DNA of 64,000 nucleotides from Flavobacteriaceae bacterium (lineage in GTDB: Bacteria > Bacteroidota > Bacteroidia > Flavobacteriales > Flavobacteriaceae). Position numbers and translations under genes: made by a program. The stretch covers positions 1-64,000 of the forward strand of contig JAGQYS010000030.1 of assembly GCA_020435965.1 (NCBI GenBank). The letters run 5' to 3'. The notes under the pieces are model-generated. The model did no database searches. It saw only the letters and a list, made by a program, of their open reading frames with translations, and had not been told where the DNA came from. The stretch's first letter is position 1. Each line of letters begins with the position of its first letter. Positions 35,517 to 44,920 of this stretch are shown here, piece by piece.

Positions 35517-38500
35517 TCAACTGTTCTCTACAATTTCACGTTCTTCTTGTGTTAAGCCATACAACTCATAGACCATTTCATCAATTTGTTTTTCTGCTTG
35601 GGTGATTTGGGTTTGTAGCTCTTGGGCTTTGTTCTTGTTGTCCTCAAAGAGTTCCAGCCACTCAAACTCATCTTTTTTGGTTAGTGGTATGCCACCTGCT
35701 TTTTTAATAGCTTTGTTGAGTTCTTTTATAAAGTCTGTAAAGTCTAACTCGTGCCAGTTTTCGAGTTTTTTATTAACCAAAATATTATTTTGGCTTAAAA
35801 CAAAATTTATAAACTTTCCTTTCTGTTTATTGAAACTTAAATAGGTCTCCAAAACTGATGCAACAGCTCTATTTAAATCTTTAGATTCAAAATTTTCTGG
35901 TAATGGAATGTTTAAAATATACTGGCTTTTCAATCTTAAATAACCTCCTCTTGCTTTTACACATACAGAATTAAGATATACTTCTATAAGTTTTGAATTT
36001 AGAATACCTAACACACTTTTAGAATTAGTTGGTAATCCAAAACAAGTCATATCGATTAAAACATCCTTTGCAATAGTAAAGTTTACTGTACTGGATATAT
36101 CAGGATAAACAATATATTCTTCTCGAAAAGGGAAATCTAATTTAATTTGTTGATATTCATACCACTTTTTAGTTCCTTTTTCTATGCCTTTATCAATAAT
36201 AGCTCTATTTGATAATTTATCCTTATTTTTTTCAAGAAAGCTTAAAACCTCTCTATGACTATTAAAATCTTCTATTAATGCCAAAACTTGATTTTCGGAT
36301 TGTTCATATGGAAACACAATCTTATTTGCTGTATCAATAGGATTGTATTTTTTCACCTCTCTTCCAACCAAATATTCTTTTAATAAAACAGAGTTTTTTA
36401 TCTCTTCGGGAACTTCTTCTTTGTTAATTATATAAGATGTATTAGAACCTGTTTTGATACCAACTTGAGGTTTATCAATTAATTCAGATAATTTTTTGTT
36501 TTCATCTTCTATTTTTCTTATCAAAGAGAACAACTTATTATCCAAAGAACCTGTTGACCAAGAACCTAATCTTTTAAAGATTTCAGATTGTATAACTTCG
36601 ATTGAATTTTGGAAGTTATTCTCAACTTCTTGATAATTTTCTTCCGATACCACAAGTAATTTTGATTCTGATTTATTGGAATTAATTTTTTCTTTATCAA
36701 AAAGTATAATCGATGGATAAGCAACAATTCCACTAAAGACATCTAAATCCCTAAAATCAATAAAAGAATTTATTTTACTATTATTCTGTAAGTATTCAAT
36801 TAAAGGCTTACCATATTTTGTTTTAGTGTACTTGCTTGACACAATAAAACCACACTTGCCATTTTCCTTTAAATTCACTAATGATTTTTCAAAGAAAAAA
36901 ACATACAAATCAGATTTACCAGTAAACACTTCATATCGTTTTTCAAGATATTTTTTAGACTCTGTATCTATAAACTCATTTCTAACATAAGGCGGATTCC
37001 CAATCACCACATCAAAGCCACCTTTATCAAAAATCTGTGGAAATTGTTCTTTCCAATTAAAGGCTTTGTCTCCTGCTACCGTTTTACTATCAATTAATGA
37101 GTTGCCACATTTAATGTTGTTGCTTAAATCGTTGAGTTTACGTCGTGGTTGTGCAGTACGTAACCATAGCGATAGTTTGGCAATTTCTACGGATTCTTCG
37201 TTGAGGTCCACCCCATAAATATTGTTCTCTAAAATGGTGTTTTCTATATCGCTTAAAATTAAGCCTCCACCCAATACTTTAGCTTTTAGTTCATCGATGT
37301 AACGGTGTTCTTTAATGAGGAAATCCAATGCTTGGTTTAAAAATGCTCCAGAACCACAAGCTGGGTCACAAATAGTGATTTGCAATAACCATTCTCTGTA
37401 GGTGTCCAAAACTTCTAACAGTTGTTTTTTGGTGTTTTGGTGTGTGCCTTTCTTTACCTCAAAATAGGCTTCTTCCTTAAAGCCCAATGCTTCTTTTTTC
37501 TCTTGGCACAATTTGCCCACCGTATTTTCTACAATGTATTTGGTAATGTATTTTGGTGTATAGAAAACGCCATCTTTTTTGCGTTTGCTTTTTTGTTTAT
37601 CGAACTCACCACCTTCAATTTCGGCATTAACGCTTTCAATCTCGTTGAGTGAGTTTTCAAAGATGTGCCCTAAAATATTGACATCTACCTGACTGCTAAA
37701 ATCATATTTAGCGAGTTTATAGGTGTGTTTATACAATAACTCATCGTCTATTTCCAAATTATCAAGAATAGCATCCGGTTTAAACAAACCGCCATTGTAG
37801 GCATAGATTTCCGCTCTTGATGTTGTGCCTTTTCTACCTTGATCCAAAAAGTGAAAGTATTGTTTAAACAAACCGTATAATGGGCGATCGTCTCCAAAAT
37901 CGATATCGGCTTTCCACTTGTCCAGAATTTGGATGGTTGAGTTTGGTGGTAAGAGGTCTCTATCTTCGGCAAAGAAAATGAACAGAAAACGGTCTATTAG
38001 TTTCTGTGATTTTTTGAACAGGGATAGTTTGACGTTTTTTTCGAGTGCTTTTAGTTCGTTTACTTCTTGAGACATCTCGGTAAGCTTCGCTTCAGTACCT
38101 TCTAAACTTAAATTTTTAAGTTTTTCGGTAGTGCTCGATGTGACAACTTCTGCTTTTAGACGTTTGGCATTTCGTTTTACCAAGTCTCTAAAGAGTTCGC
38201 GTTTAAAAACAGAATAATCGTTATAAAACTGTTTGGTTATTTTTTCTTCCTCAACCAAAGAGGCTTCTTTAATGGTTAGCGGTAACTGGTTAAGAATGTT
38301 GTCTTTTTGCAAGCATAAGTACATTAAAGCAAATTCTTCTGGGGCTAACTGAAACAGGTTGAACTCCAAAAACTCGGTAGCATCATTGATGTAAAACCTT
38401 AACTTCTCAAAATTAGATGTGATGACATAGACACAGCCTTTTTGGTTGGCTTTATAGTCAAACGCTTGCTTGCGAATGCTTTCTAAATCTTTGGTATTGG

Positions 38501-38816
38501 TCCCCTTGAGTTCAATAACACCAATGGCTTTTGCTTCCTTTAAAATGGCTCCATCTGCTTTACCTGCTCCTTTTTGGTTTTTAAACTCGGTGGTAATGTT
38601 AAAATCAGGTTTTGGATTTAGGGTATAATCCAGGACATTTACAAACAGCTCGTCAAGAAATTTTGCCTGGTATTGTTCTTCTTTAGAGTTTTTGATATTC
38701 TCCTGAATGGTAGCATTGTGAAAATACTTGGTGTATTTTTTATAGGCACGTTCTACAATAGCTGTGTCTTGTTGGGCCAGATATGTTTTTAATACTGATG
38801 TTTGAAATAATGCCAT
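35517..38816 (-). CDS. Type IIG restriction-modification enzyme (Eco57I-like)
   Basis: This 1099-residue single-chain enzyme should cut and methylate DNA at an asymmetric site. The N-terminus has a PD-(D/E)xK nuclease: D88 in KADGAIL, E102 and K104 in VIELKGT. The central gamma-class N6-adenine methyltransferase has motif I DPACGSGAFL (near residue 482) and motif IV GNPPYV (near 606). The C-terminal third (about 760-1040) is the target-recognition region, so specificity cannot be read. No separate specificity or methylase gene is adjacent. The TGA stop is followed in frame by a further open 33 codons. Flanked by a pseudogene on one side and repeats on the other, it looks acquired. Confidence 0.92.
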   Translation of the reverse strand: MALFQTSVLKTYLAQQDTAIVERAYKKYTKYFHNATIQENIKNSKEEQYQAKFLDELFVNVLDYTLNPKPDFNITTEFKNQKGAGKADGAILKEAKAIGVIELKGTNTKDLESIRKQAFDYKANQKGCVYVITSNFEKLRFYINDATEFLEFNLFQLAPEEFALMYLCLQKDNILNQLPLTIKEASLVEEEKITKQFYNDYSVFKRELFRDLVKRNAKRLKAEVVTSSTTEKLKNLSLEGTEAKLTEMSQEVNELKALEKNVKLSLFKKSQKLIDRFLFIFFAEDRDLLPPNSTIQILDKWKADIDFGDDRPLYGLFKQYFHFLDQGRKGTTSRAEIYAYNGGLFKPDAILDNLEIDDELLYKHTYKLAKYDFSSQVDVNILGHIFENSLNEIESVNAEIEGGEFDKQKSKRKKDGVFYTPKYITKYIVENTVGKLCQEKKEALGFKEEAYFEVKKGTHQNTKKQLLEVLDTYREWLLQITICDPACGSGAFLNQALDFLIKEHRYIDELKAKVLGGGLILSDIENTILENNIYGVDLNEESVEIAKLSLWLRTAQPRRKLNDLSNNIKCGNSLIDSKTVAGDKAFNWKEQFPQIFDKGGFDVVIGNPPYVRNEFIDTESKKYLEKRYEVFTGKSDLYVFFFEKSLVNLKENGKCGFIVSSKYTKTKYGKPLIEYLQNNSKINSFIDFRDLDVFSGIVAYPSIILFDKEKINSNKSESKLLVVSEENYQEVENNFQNSIEVIQSEIFKRLGSWSTGSLDNKLFSLIRKIEDENKKLSELIDKPQVGIKTGSNTSYIINKEEVPEEIKNSVLLKEYLVGREVKKYNPIDTANKIVFPYEQSENQVLALIEDFNSHREVLSFLEKNKDKLSNRAIIDKGIEKGTKKWYEYQQIKLDFPFREEYIVYPDISSTVNFTIAKDVLIDMTCFGLPTNSKSVLGILNSKLIEVYLNSVCVKARGGYLRLKSQYILNIPLPENFESKDLNRAVASVLETYLSFNKQKGKFINFVLSQNNILVNKKLENWHELDFTDFIKELNKAIKKAGGIPLTKKDEFEWLELFEDNKNKAQELQTQITQAEKQIDEMVYELYGLTQEEREIVENS

Positions 38817-38883
38817 TTAAAATTCAAAAATAAAAACCTAAAGTTAAAAAACCTGACGACACTTTGTACAATAAATTGTATTT

Positions 38884-39210
38884 AATCTTAACACAACGTC
38901 ATTGCGATTCTGACCTTTAGCGTCAGAAGTGCCAATCGCTTCCTTAGCATTCTGCAATTGTCACACTGAGCCTGTCGAAGTCAGCCTGTCACACTAAGCC
39001 TGTCACACTGAGCCTGTCGAAGTCAGCCTGTCGAAGTGAACTTTTCCAAAGGTTGATGCAGAATAGACGAACAAAAGCTTCGAAATTCAAGCGTTACAAA
39101 AGCCACGAAGTTTTGAAGGCGGTTTTGCAAAGCAAAAACTCCTCATAAAAGACGTCGTTTTTTCAGTTCTCCTAAGCTTGACGTAGGATTGGACGAGCAA
39201 AAAAGAACAA
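38884..39210. repeat. REP-like intergenic repeat block
   Basis: The 435-base gap between the restriction enzyme and the orphan gene is made of repeats rather than genes. A 30-base unit, identical at 38961-38990 and 39003-39032 (42-base period), contains CTGAGCCTGTCGAAG, a sequence I know to be common between genes in Bacteroidota. TTCTGAC (38908-38914) / GTCAGAA (38922-38928) is a perfect hairpin, with outer arms GCGATT (38904-38909) / AATCGC (38934-38939). A 26-base imperfect repeat pair (TTGAyGyAGrATwGGACGA form) starts near 39052 and 39178. The block is likely a set of non-autonomous repeat insertions. Confidence 0.6.
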
Positions 39211-39251
39211 ACAATTAAAACCTAACTTCTTTTAGCCTTGTTTACTCAACT

Positions 39252-40001
39252 CTAAAAACATTCCAAAACCACAAACCCAACACCTTCTTTAGCATTCAAC
39301 AAATACAGCTCACCATCCACCTCTTGGTAAAACCGAACGCCCAACACACAAAGCAAAGTACCAACACCATTGGGCAAAATATCAGGTGTTAATTGTATGG
39401 TTGTTCCATTAAAGCTTTTATTTAGAACTAATGGTGTAGCCAGGTGCAAATTATTGTATTGGGTTTCAAAATTAAAGTCAAGTACACCATAGTTCAGTTC
39501 AATATGAGTTGCTCCACTTAAAAACCCTACCTTTTTAATATTAAAATGAGAAATCGTCAGTTCAAAAGTACTACTGTCAATCTCAAAATCAAAAGGCAGC
39601 ACACGCCTCACATCACAGTCTGGCGTATAATTAAACTGCCTTAATAAAGCAATGCCTTCCGTTGTACTTACACCTTCAAAAACAACACGCTTTCCACGTT
39701 CATGCAAAGCATCCAAGTCCTTAAGCTGTGTAAATAAGGTCATCAACCTACTATGAAAATAAGTAAACTTAAATCCTTTATAAAACGGTCGCAAAACCAC
39801 CCTAAAAACCTTGTTCACACGCGAGCAGTGGCCAAACTCACTGCCATTTTCGCGCACGCGTTGCATACTTGCCTTGGTTTTAATAGCCTTACCATTAAAA
39901 CCACCTCCAGCTTTTCTGGCTACAGGTTTGCCGTTCAAATAGTAAAAATTGATACCACCAATAGTACCTGTTAATGGGATTATACCTTTCTGCTTGGCCA
40001 T
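39252..40001 (-). CDS. Conserved Bacteroidota protein of unknown function
   Basis: This 249-residue protein has no signal peptide and no membrane helices. The opening MAKQKGIIPLTGTIGGINFY followed by ARKAGGGFNG and RVRENGSEFGH matches a family I have seen repeatedly in Bacteroidota genomes as isolated hypothetical genes; no function is known to me. The N-terminal 60 residues are basic and glycine-rich, the C-terminal half is beta-rich (FELTISHFNIKKVGF). It stands alone between the REP-like block and a promoter region with four phased repeats, which suggests dedicated control or mobility. Confidence 0.6.
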   Translation of the reverse strand: MAKQKGIIPLTGTIGGINFYYLNGKPVARKAGGGFNGKAIKTKASMQRVRENGSEFGHCSRVNKVFRVVLRPFYKGFKFTYFHSRLMTLFTQLKDLDALHERGKRVVFEGVSTTEGIALLRQFNYTPDCDVRRVLPFDFEIDSSTFELTISHFNIKKVGFLSGATHIELNYGVLDFNFETQYNNLHLATPLVLNKSFNGTTIQLTPDILPNGVGTLLCVLGVRFYQEVDGELYLLNAKEGVGFVVLECF

Positions 40002-40058
40002 AAGTTGTCAGTGTTGTTTAAACATCAAAGTAACAACAATATACAAAAATTAATCTTA

Positions 40059-40099
40059 TGGTTATAGCGTGGTTATAACATGCTTATAAAATAGTTATA
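40059..40099. repeat. Four 8-base repeats phased at 11 bases upstream of the orphan gene
   Basis: TGGTTATA (40059-40066), TGGTTATA (40070-40077), TGCTTATA (40081-40088) and TAGTTATA (40092-40099) recur at exactly 11-base steps, so all lie on one face of the helix. On the minus strand they read TATAACCA-like and sit 58-98 bases before the ATG of the gene at 39252-40001. This is the arrangement of a multi-site operator. Confidence 0.6.
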
Positions 40100-40136
40100 G
40101 CAAATTAGATATATAACTAATAAACTCTTGATTAAA

Positions 40137-40901
40137 TTATCTAATATGACTTCCAGCATTCACATCAATTGTGGCTCCTGTAGCATGATCCATTTGTCCA
40201 CTACACATTAATGCCACCAAAGGCGCTAAATCACTTGGTTTGGTTAACTTATTTAAAGCAATCTCATTAAGAACACGTTCTTCACCATAAGTATCAATAA
40301 AGGATTCAGCCATTTGCGTTCTGGTGAATCCTGGAGCAATGACAAACGATTTGATATTTTCTTTCCCAAAAGAACGTGCGACACTTCGTGCCAAAGATGT
40401 CAAACCACCTTTTGAAGCAGCATAGGCGAGATATTCTTCGGTTTCACCTCTAAACACAGCTCTGCTTCCAATGTAAATAAAACGCCCTCCTTTTTGTGTT
40501 CTAAAATGATCAATCCCTAATTTGGTTAATATTCCAACAGAATCAAGATTAATGGCTATGGTAGTTTTCCAAACGTTTAACCAATCCTCCAAGTTCTCTT
40601 TTGTGGAATGCTGTAAAAAAACTCCAGCATTCAATATTATCGTATCAATACGACCAAAGTCTTTAATTACATTTTTAAATAAGTTAACAATATCTTCTGT
40701 TTTACTCAAATCTGCTTGAAATATTTTAGATAGAGTTTCAGGATGCTTACCTACTAAAGATTCAGCAGATGCTTTATCAGAATTATAATGCACAGCCACT
40801 TTTGCTCCCATTTTCATGGCATAATCAGCAATGCCTTCACCAATGCCTTTAGAAGCTCCTGTGATGAGAATATTTTGATTTTTTAAGCCAATGTGTGTCA
40901 T
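40137..40901 (-). CDS. SDR-family oxidoreductase
   Basis: This 254-residue protein is a classical short-chain dehydrogenase: nucleotide-binding ITGASKGIGEGIA near residues 14-26, LNAGV around 90, and the catalytic YAASK around 158 with the upstream serine in IGSRAVFRG. It is a cytoplasmic NAD(P)H-dependent reductase of the FabG type; the substrate is unknown. It directly follows the atypical SDR gene at 40902 with no gap, so the two are probably produced together and may form a mixed pair. Confidence 0.92.
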   Translation of the reverse strand: MTHIGLKNQNILITGASKGIGEGIADYAMKMGAKVAVHYNSDKASAESLVGKHPETLSKIFQADLSKTEDIVNLFKNVIKDFGRIDTIILNAGVFLQHSTKENLEDWLNVWKTTIAINLDSVGILTKLGIDHFRTQKGGRFIYIGSRAVFRGETEEYLAYAASKGGLTSLARSVARSFGKENIKSFVIAPGFTRTQMAESFIDTYGEERVLNEIALNKLTKPSDLAPLVALMCSGQMDHATGATIDVNAGSHIR

Positions 40902-41666
40902 TTATAAAATATGTTTAATCCAGCCACCATCTACAGCTAAGGAAGTTCCTGTGATATAGCTCGCTCGTTCACTTGCTAAAAAAGTGACTGCAGCTGCAAA
41001 TTCTTCAGGGTTGCCAAAGCGTTTTAGAGGAATTTCATCAATGGCAGATTTAAAAGAAGGATTGCTTTCAATTAAAGACAATAATCGATTGGTCTTTGTA
41101 TATCCTGGCATTACGTTGTTAACAGTAATGTTGAATTCGCCCAGTTCACTGGCTAAAGTTTTCATTAAACCAGCTACAGAAGCACGAACTGAATTAGATA
41201 AAATTAAATTATCTACAGGTTGTTTTACAGCTTGTGATGTTATAGCGATGATTCTACCAAATTGCTGTTGCTTCATTCCTGGAATTACAGCCTTTACTAA
41301 AGCCACTGTACTTGCTAAAAGAAGTTTATAGGTGTTATCCCAATCGTCCATTGATAAATTTTCAAACTTTCCAGAAGGTGGACCTCCAGTGTTTGTAACC
41401 AAAATATCTACTTTGTTATGGTGCTTAAATAAAGTATTTAGAACAGAATTTCTTTTATTATCGTTAGATAAATCGCCAGAAATTGCCAACACTTTTGTAT
41501 TACATTTATGCTCTATCTCTTTCTTGGTTTGTTCTAGCTTTTCTTTATTTCTTCCATTAATAATTACTGTTGCACCTTCTTTTGCTAATTCCATAGCCAC
41601 AGCTTTGCCTAAGCCATCGCTGGAAGCAGCAACAAAAGCGACTTTATTTCTTAAACCTAAATCCAT
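40902..41666 (-). CDS. Atypical SDR-family protein lacking the catalytic Tyr/Lys
   Basis: This 254-residue protein has an SDR Rossmann fold: VAASSDGLGKAVA at residues 12-24 in place of T-G-x-x-x-G-I-G, TNTGGPPSGKF around 92, and the terminal FLASERASYITGTSLAVDGG. At the active site, where Y-x-x-x-K is expected, it reads LSNSVRASVAG (near residue 155), so Tyr becomes Ser and Lys becomes Arg. A recognised SDR subgroup has this SN-x-x-R form, with unclear chemistry. It sits between the cupin gene (three-base gap) and the normal SDR gene. Confidence 0.88.
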   Translation of the reverse strand: MDLGLRNKVAFVAASSDGLGKAVAMELAKEGATVIINGRNKEKLEQTKKEIEHKCNTKVLAISGDLSNDNKRNSVLNTLFKHHNKVDILVTNTGGPPSGKFENLSMDDWDNTYKLLLASTVALVKAVIPGMKQQQFGRIIAITSQAVKQPVDNLILSNSVRASVAGLMKTLASELGEFNITVNNVMPGYTKTNRLLSLIESNPSFKSAIDEIPLKRFGNPEEFAAAVTFLASERASYITGTSLAVDGGWIKHIL

Positions 41667-41669
41667 TGG

Positions 41670-42029
41670 TTATTTGCGCAAATAATCATCTGTACCATCT
41701 AACCAATCTTCTCGAATTGGCGACCACGTATCGATTTCCTCAACATCACCAATCATTAAAGCTTCATGAGGTACATGCGCTGGAATAACCACAGAATCAC
41801 CAGGACCTAAGTCCATAGTTTGTTCTTTGTTGGCACCAAACCAAAACCTTATGGTTCCAGAAATAACTTGTGTTACTTGTTCATTATGATGCTCATGTAA
41901 TGGTACTAAAAAGCCATCTTTAAATTTCATTTTTGCCACCATAACCTTGTCACCATAAATCATTTTGCGTTGCATCTTGTCTGTGACTTGCTCAACAGGA
42001 ACGTCGTCCCAATTAATTTTTTTTAGCAT
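41670..42029 (-). CDS. Cupin-domain protein
   Basis: This 119-residue protein is a single small cupin barrel. The first metal-binding motif is PLHEHHNEQVTQVISG (His-x-His, Glu) and the second is DSVVIPAHVPHEA (His). It is cytoplasmic and could be an isomerase, dioxygenase-like enzyme or sensor. Three-base gaps separate it from the S9 peptidase upstream and the atypical SDR downstream, so the four genes from 44846 to 40137 form one operon. Confidence 0.9.
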   Translation of the reverse strand: MLKKINWDDVPVEQVTDKMQRKMIYGDKVMVAKMKFKDGFLVPLHEHHNEQVTQVISGTIRFWFGANKEQTMDLGPGDSVVIPAHVPHEALMIGDVEEIDTWSPIREDWLDGTDDYLRK

Positions 42030-42032
42030 AGT

Positions 42033-44846
42033 TTAATTTTTATCTATTAATTCATAACCTTGATTAATTCCTTTTTCCAGAGCTGGCACACCACGTTCCA
42101 TCCAAACTGGTTTTGGAGCACCTTGCAAATAATGGTCAAAAAACTGCTGCATTCTGATATTGAAATCTTTTCTATTCTGCATTTTTAAAGGCCAATGAGG
42201 TTCGTCATTATAATTTAAAAACCAAGCTGGTTTCCCTAGTCGACGTAAGCTCACAAAAAACTCAATGCCTTGGTACCATGGCACGTGACCATCGGCATCG
42301 TTATGCATAATTAATAAAGGTGTGTTTATTTTATCGATGTTAAATATTGGAGAATTCTCCACATAACGCTGTGGATACTCCCAAGGTGTTCCTCCTATTC
42401 TACTCTGTGTGTGCTCGTACTGGAATTGTCTGCTCAAACCTGTCCACCAACGAATTCCGCCATAAGCACTAATCATATTTGGAACTGGAGCTCCAGATTC
42501 TGCAGCTTTAAAAATATCTGTTTTGGTCACTAAATAAGCAATTTGATAACCTCCCCAACTATGACCTTGTGTACCAATATTATCTTTATCTATAAATCCT
42601 TTTTCTATTAAAGATGTAATGCCAGGAATCACGCAATTAAAGGCGCTTTCACCAGGATAACCTTCACGATAATATACATCTGGATTAAAAATTACATAAC
42701 CTCGACTTGCATAAAAACTATAATTGATTGTTGAACGACCAGGATTTGGTGCTTTATGTGAATGCAATCCATCTGAGCTTTTTTCGTAGAAATTCACAAT
42801 CATTGGATACTTTTTGTTGGGATCGAAATTTTCAGGTTTAATTAGCATTCCTGTTAATGGCAAGCCATCTAAAGAGGTCCAATGCACTAATTCTGCAGTT
42901 CCCCAATTATAATCCTTTTGCTGAGGATTAGCATCACTTAAAACGGTTTGATTTTTAAAACTTAAATCTGATAGTCTAAGATTTGGAAATTCTTCAAACG
43001 ATTGTCTGGTAAACAACACTGCATCACTAAACTTTGCTTTACGAGGTGTTGAGTAACGATAAGGTCCATCTACAAGTTGATTTCCAGATTTGTTATTATA
43101 ATTAAATTCATAATAACCAGAGTTTTTGTTGGTTTCATTAAATGTAGTGAGTAACCATTTTTGTGACGTATCTATAGATCGCTCATCAGAATCTAACCTA
43201 ACGTAACGATACTCTATTTTGTTTTCTCGACCTTTGGTTAATCTAGTGCTTGTTGCATTGTCTGGATTAAATTCCCAAATATCGTAACGATCATAAATAA
43301 TAATGGATTTGTCGTCTTTTGTCCAACCAGCAGAACCGTATGATCCTGGATAGTTTGGTGAATCGTTAAGCTCATCATAAAACACTTTATCTTTTGTTAA
43401 TGCGATATATTTTGATGTACTGATATTATAGGTAAACCAAGTACTATCGGCAGGATTGTAACCATAAGCATATTTGCCTTTTGGACTTAATTGTGTGTTT
43501 CCTAGGTTTTTCTTCAAAGCAGATTTTACAACTCCTGTATTTACATTCATGATGGCCAAATCTTCAGCTCGCCTTCCTGTCCACTGACTTTCTAACAAGT
43601 AAGGTTCTTCATTGCTTACCAAAGCAAAAGTGCCATTACCTTCATCTGCTAATCTTGAATCTGGATACGCTTTAGTTGCAATCTGAATTAGCTTCTTATT
43701 GTTTAAATGATAAACGGTTTGAAACGATTTTTTCTGGTCGTTTTTAACTTGTAATTCCTGTACTGTATACAATCTTGGTTCGTCATAAGTCCATACTTCA
43801 ACGTTTACAATTTCTTCATCCAACAATAAGGTATCTTGAACAATAGCAGGAAGTGCAAGTCCGAAATACAATTTGGAATCATCTTTAGAGAAACTCACAT
43901 TACCATCAGACGATACTCTGTAGCCTTTAGGAGCCGTTTCAGCATCAACAACCAATTGAGCCATGTTGTTTGAAGTATTCCAAGTGTATAGTTTGTTTGG
44001 TCGCACGTAAGCTTTGGTTGTATCGGCATCGACTACAAAGCCTAAGTTTTTACCAGAATCACTAAAGCTGAGTTCAAAATATTTAGTTTGATCATGCGAA
44101 TCAAAAACTTGTTTTGTGGTGTTATTGGTTAAATCTACAACATAAACACCTGGTTTTATATCAGCATCGTCACCAGTTGTAATATAGGAAAGCATTTTCC
44201 CTTCTTTAGCAAAAATATAGTTAGTTACAAATTGAATGGTGTCTTCTTTTTTTGTTTGTAGATTTCTAATCACTAAAGGATAACCATTTTTATCATTTGC
44301 CTTTTTAGCTTTCTTTTTTGACTTAGATTCAGTTTTGGTGGAATCGTTTGAAATAGAATCTTTTTCAGTTTTTTTAGGAGCGTCTTTTTGTGCTTCTTCA
44401 AACGTATAGGCTATAAAACCTGACGATTTTGGAGGTGTTTTGTAGGATTTTATATTGGCAATTTTATCAAGAGTATTATTAAGCAAATTGTAAATACCAA
44501 GAGTATCTTTCGGCATCTTATCTTTCTTTACTTTTCTGCGTTTCATTTCGGCAATACTATCTTTCCATGCTTTAATTTGGAAGAGTGCAAAATTAGAATC
44601 ATAAGTAAATTCACCTCGTTCTGAGCGCTCGTGTTCGAAAACTAAATTGGCATTGTTATCTTTAATTTTTAAATGATTGTCTTTTTCTCCTTTTTCAAGA
44701 GAATACAAAATGAATTTTCCATTCGGTGCAATGGCTTCTCCTTGAATGGTGTTCCAGATATCAAAATCTGAATGGTCCAATATTTTTTTCTGAGCAAATG
44801 AGTTTACTGTAATTAATAATAAAATGACATAAAATACTTGTTTCAT
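42033..44846 (-). CDS. Exported S9-family prolyl-oligopeptidase-like peptidase
   Basis: This 937-residue protein has a signal peptide (to about residue 18, NSFAQ), a long beta-propeller region, and a C-terminal alpha/beta hydrolase domain with GHSWGGYQ (Ser near 762), acid in HNDADGHVPW (near 850) and His in DEPHWPL (near 883). A lysine-rich low-complexity insert around residues 170-190 interrupts the propeller. It cleaves peptides in the periplasm. It leads the operon with cupin and two SDR genes; the terminator of the preceding transcript lies just upstream, so it has its own start. Confidence 0.92.
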   Translation of the reverse strand: MKQVFYVILLLITVNSFAQKKILDHSDFDIWNTIQGEAIAPNGKFILYSLEKGEKDNHLKIKDNNANLVFEHERSERGEFTYDSNFALFQIKAWKDSIAEMKRRKVKKDKMPKDTLGIYNLLNNTLDKIANIKSYKTPPKSSGFIAYTFEEAQKDAPKKTEKDSISNDSTKTESKSKKKAKKANDKNGYPLVIRNLQTKKEDTIQFVTNYIFAKEGKMLSYITTGDDADIKPGVYVVDLTNNTTKQVFDSHDQTKYFELSFSDSGKNLGFVVDADTTKAYVRPNKLYTWNTSNNMAQLVVDAETAPKGYRVSSDGNVSFSKDDSKLYFGLALPAIVQDTLLLDEEIVNVEVWTYDEPRLYTVQELQVKNDQKKSFQTVYHLNNKKLIQIATKAYPDSRLADEGNGTFALVSNEEPYLLESQWTGRRAEDLAIMNVNTGVVKSALKKNLGNTQLSPKGKYAYGYNPADSTWFTYNISTSKYIALTKDKVFYDELNDSPNYPGSYGSAGWTKDDKSIIIYDRYDIWEFNPDNATSTRLTKGRENKIEYRYVRLDSDERSIDTSQKWLLTTFNETNKNSGYYEFNYNNKSGNQLVDGPYRYSTPRKAKFSDAVLFTRQSFEEFPNLRLSDLSFKNQTVLSDANPQQKDYNWGTAELVHWTSLDGLPLTGMLIKPENFDPNKKYPMIVNFYEKSSDGLHSHKAPNPGRSTINYSFYASRGYVIFNPDVYYREGYPGESAFNCVIPGITSLIEKGFIDKDNIGTQGHSWGGYQIAYLVTKTDIFKAAESGAPVPNMISAYGGIRWWTGLSRQFQYEHTQSRIGGTPWEYPQRYVENSPIFNIDKINTPLLIMHNDADGHVPWYQGIEFFVSLRRLGKPAWFLNYNDEPHWPLKMQNRKDFNIRMQQFFDHYLQGAPKPVWMERGVPALEKGINQGYELIDKN

Positions 44847-44869
44847 AACTTGGTTTTACTTTGTAAAAT

Positions 44870-44906
44870 AATAAAAGGGAGTTGCTATCGATGTTTAGCA
44901 ACTCCC
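44870..44906 (-). terminator. Rho-independent terminator of the Asp-box/CocE transcript
   Basis: On the minus strand GGGAGTTGCTA (44906-44896), an eight-base loop and TAGCAACTCCC (44887-44877) form a perfect 11-bp stem, followed by TTTTATTATTTT. It ends the transcript coming from 48154/50067 and separates it from the S9-led operon. Confidence 0.85.
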
Positions 44907-44920
44907 CAAATATACTATAA

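Noticed and set aside
38961..39032. Two 30-base repeats as a minimal CRISPR array
   Set aside because: Only two units, a 12-base spacer that itself resembles the repeat, and no cas genes; the unit is a known type of intergenic repeat.
40059..40099. Replication origin iterons
   Set aside because: Four short repeats without a rep gene, DnaA boxes or AT-rich unwinding region; an operator is simpler.
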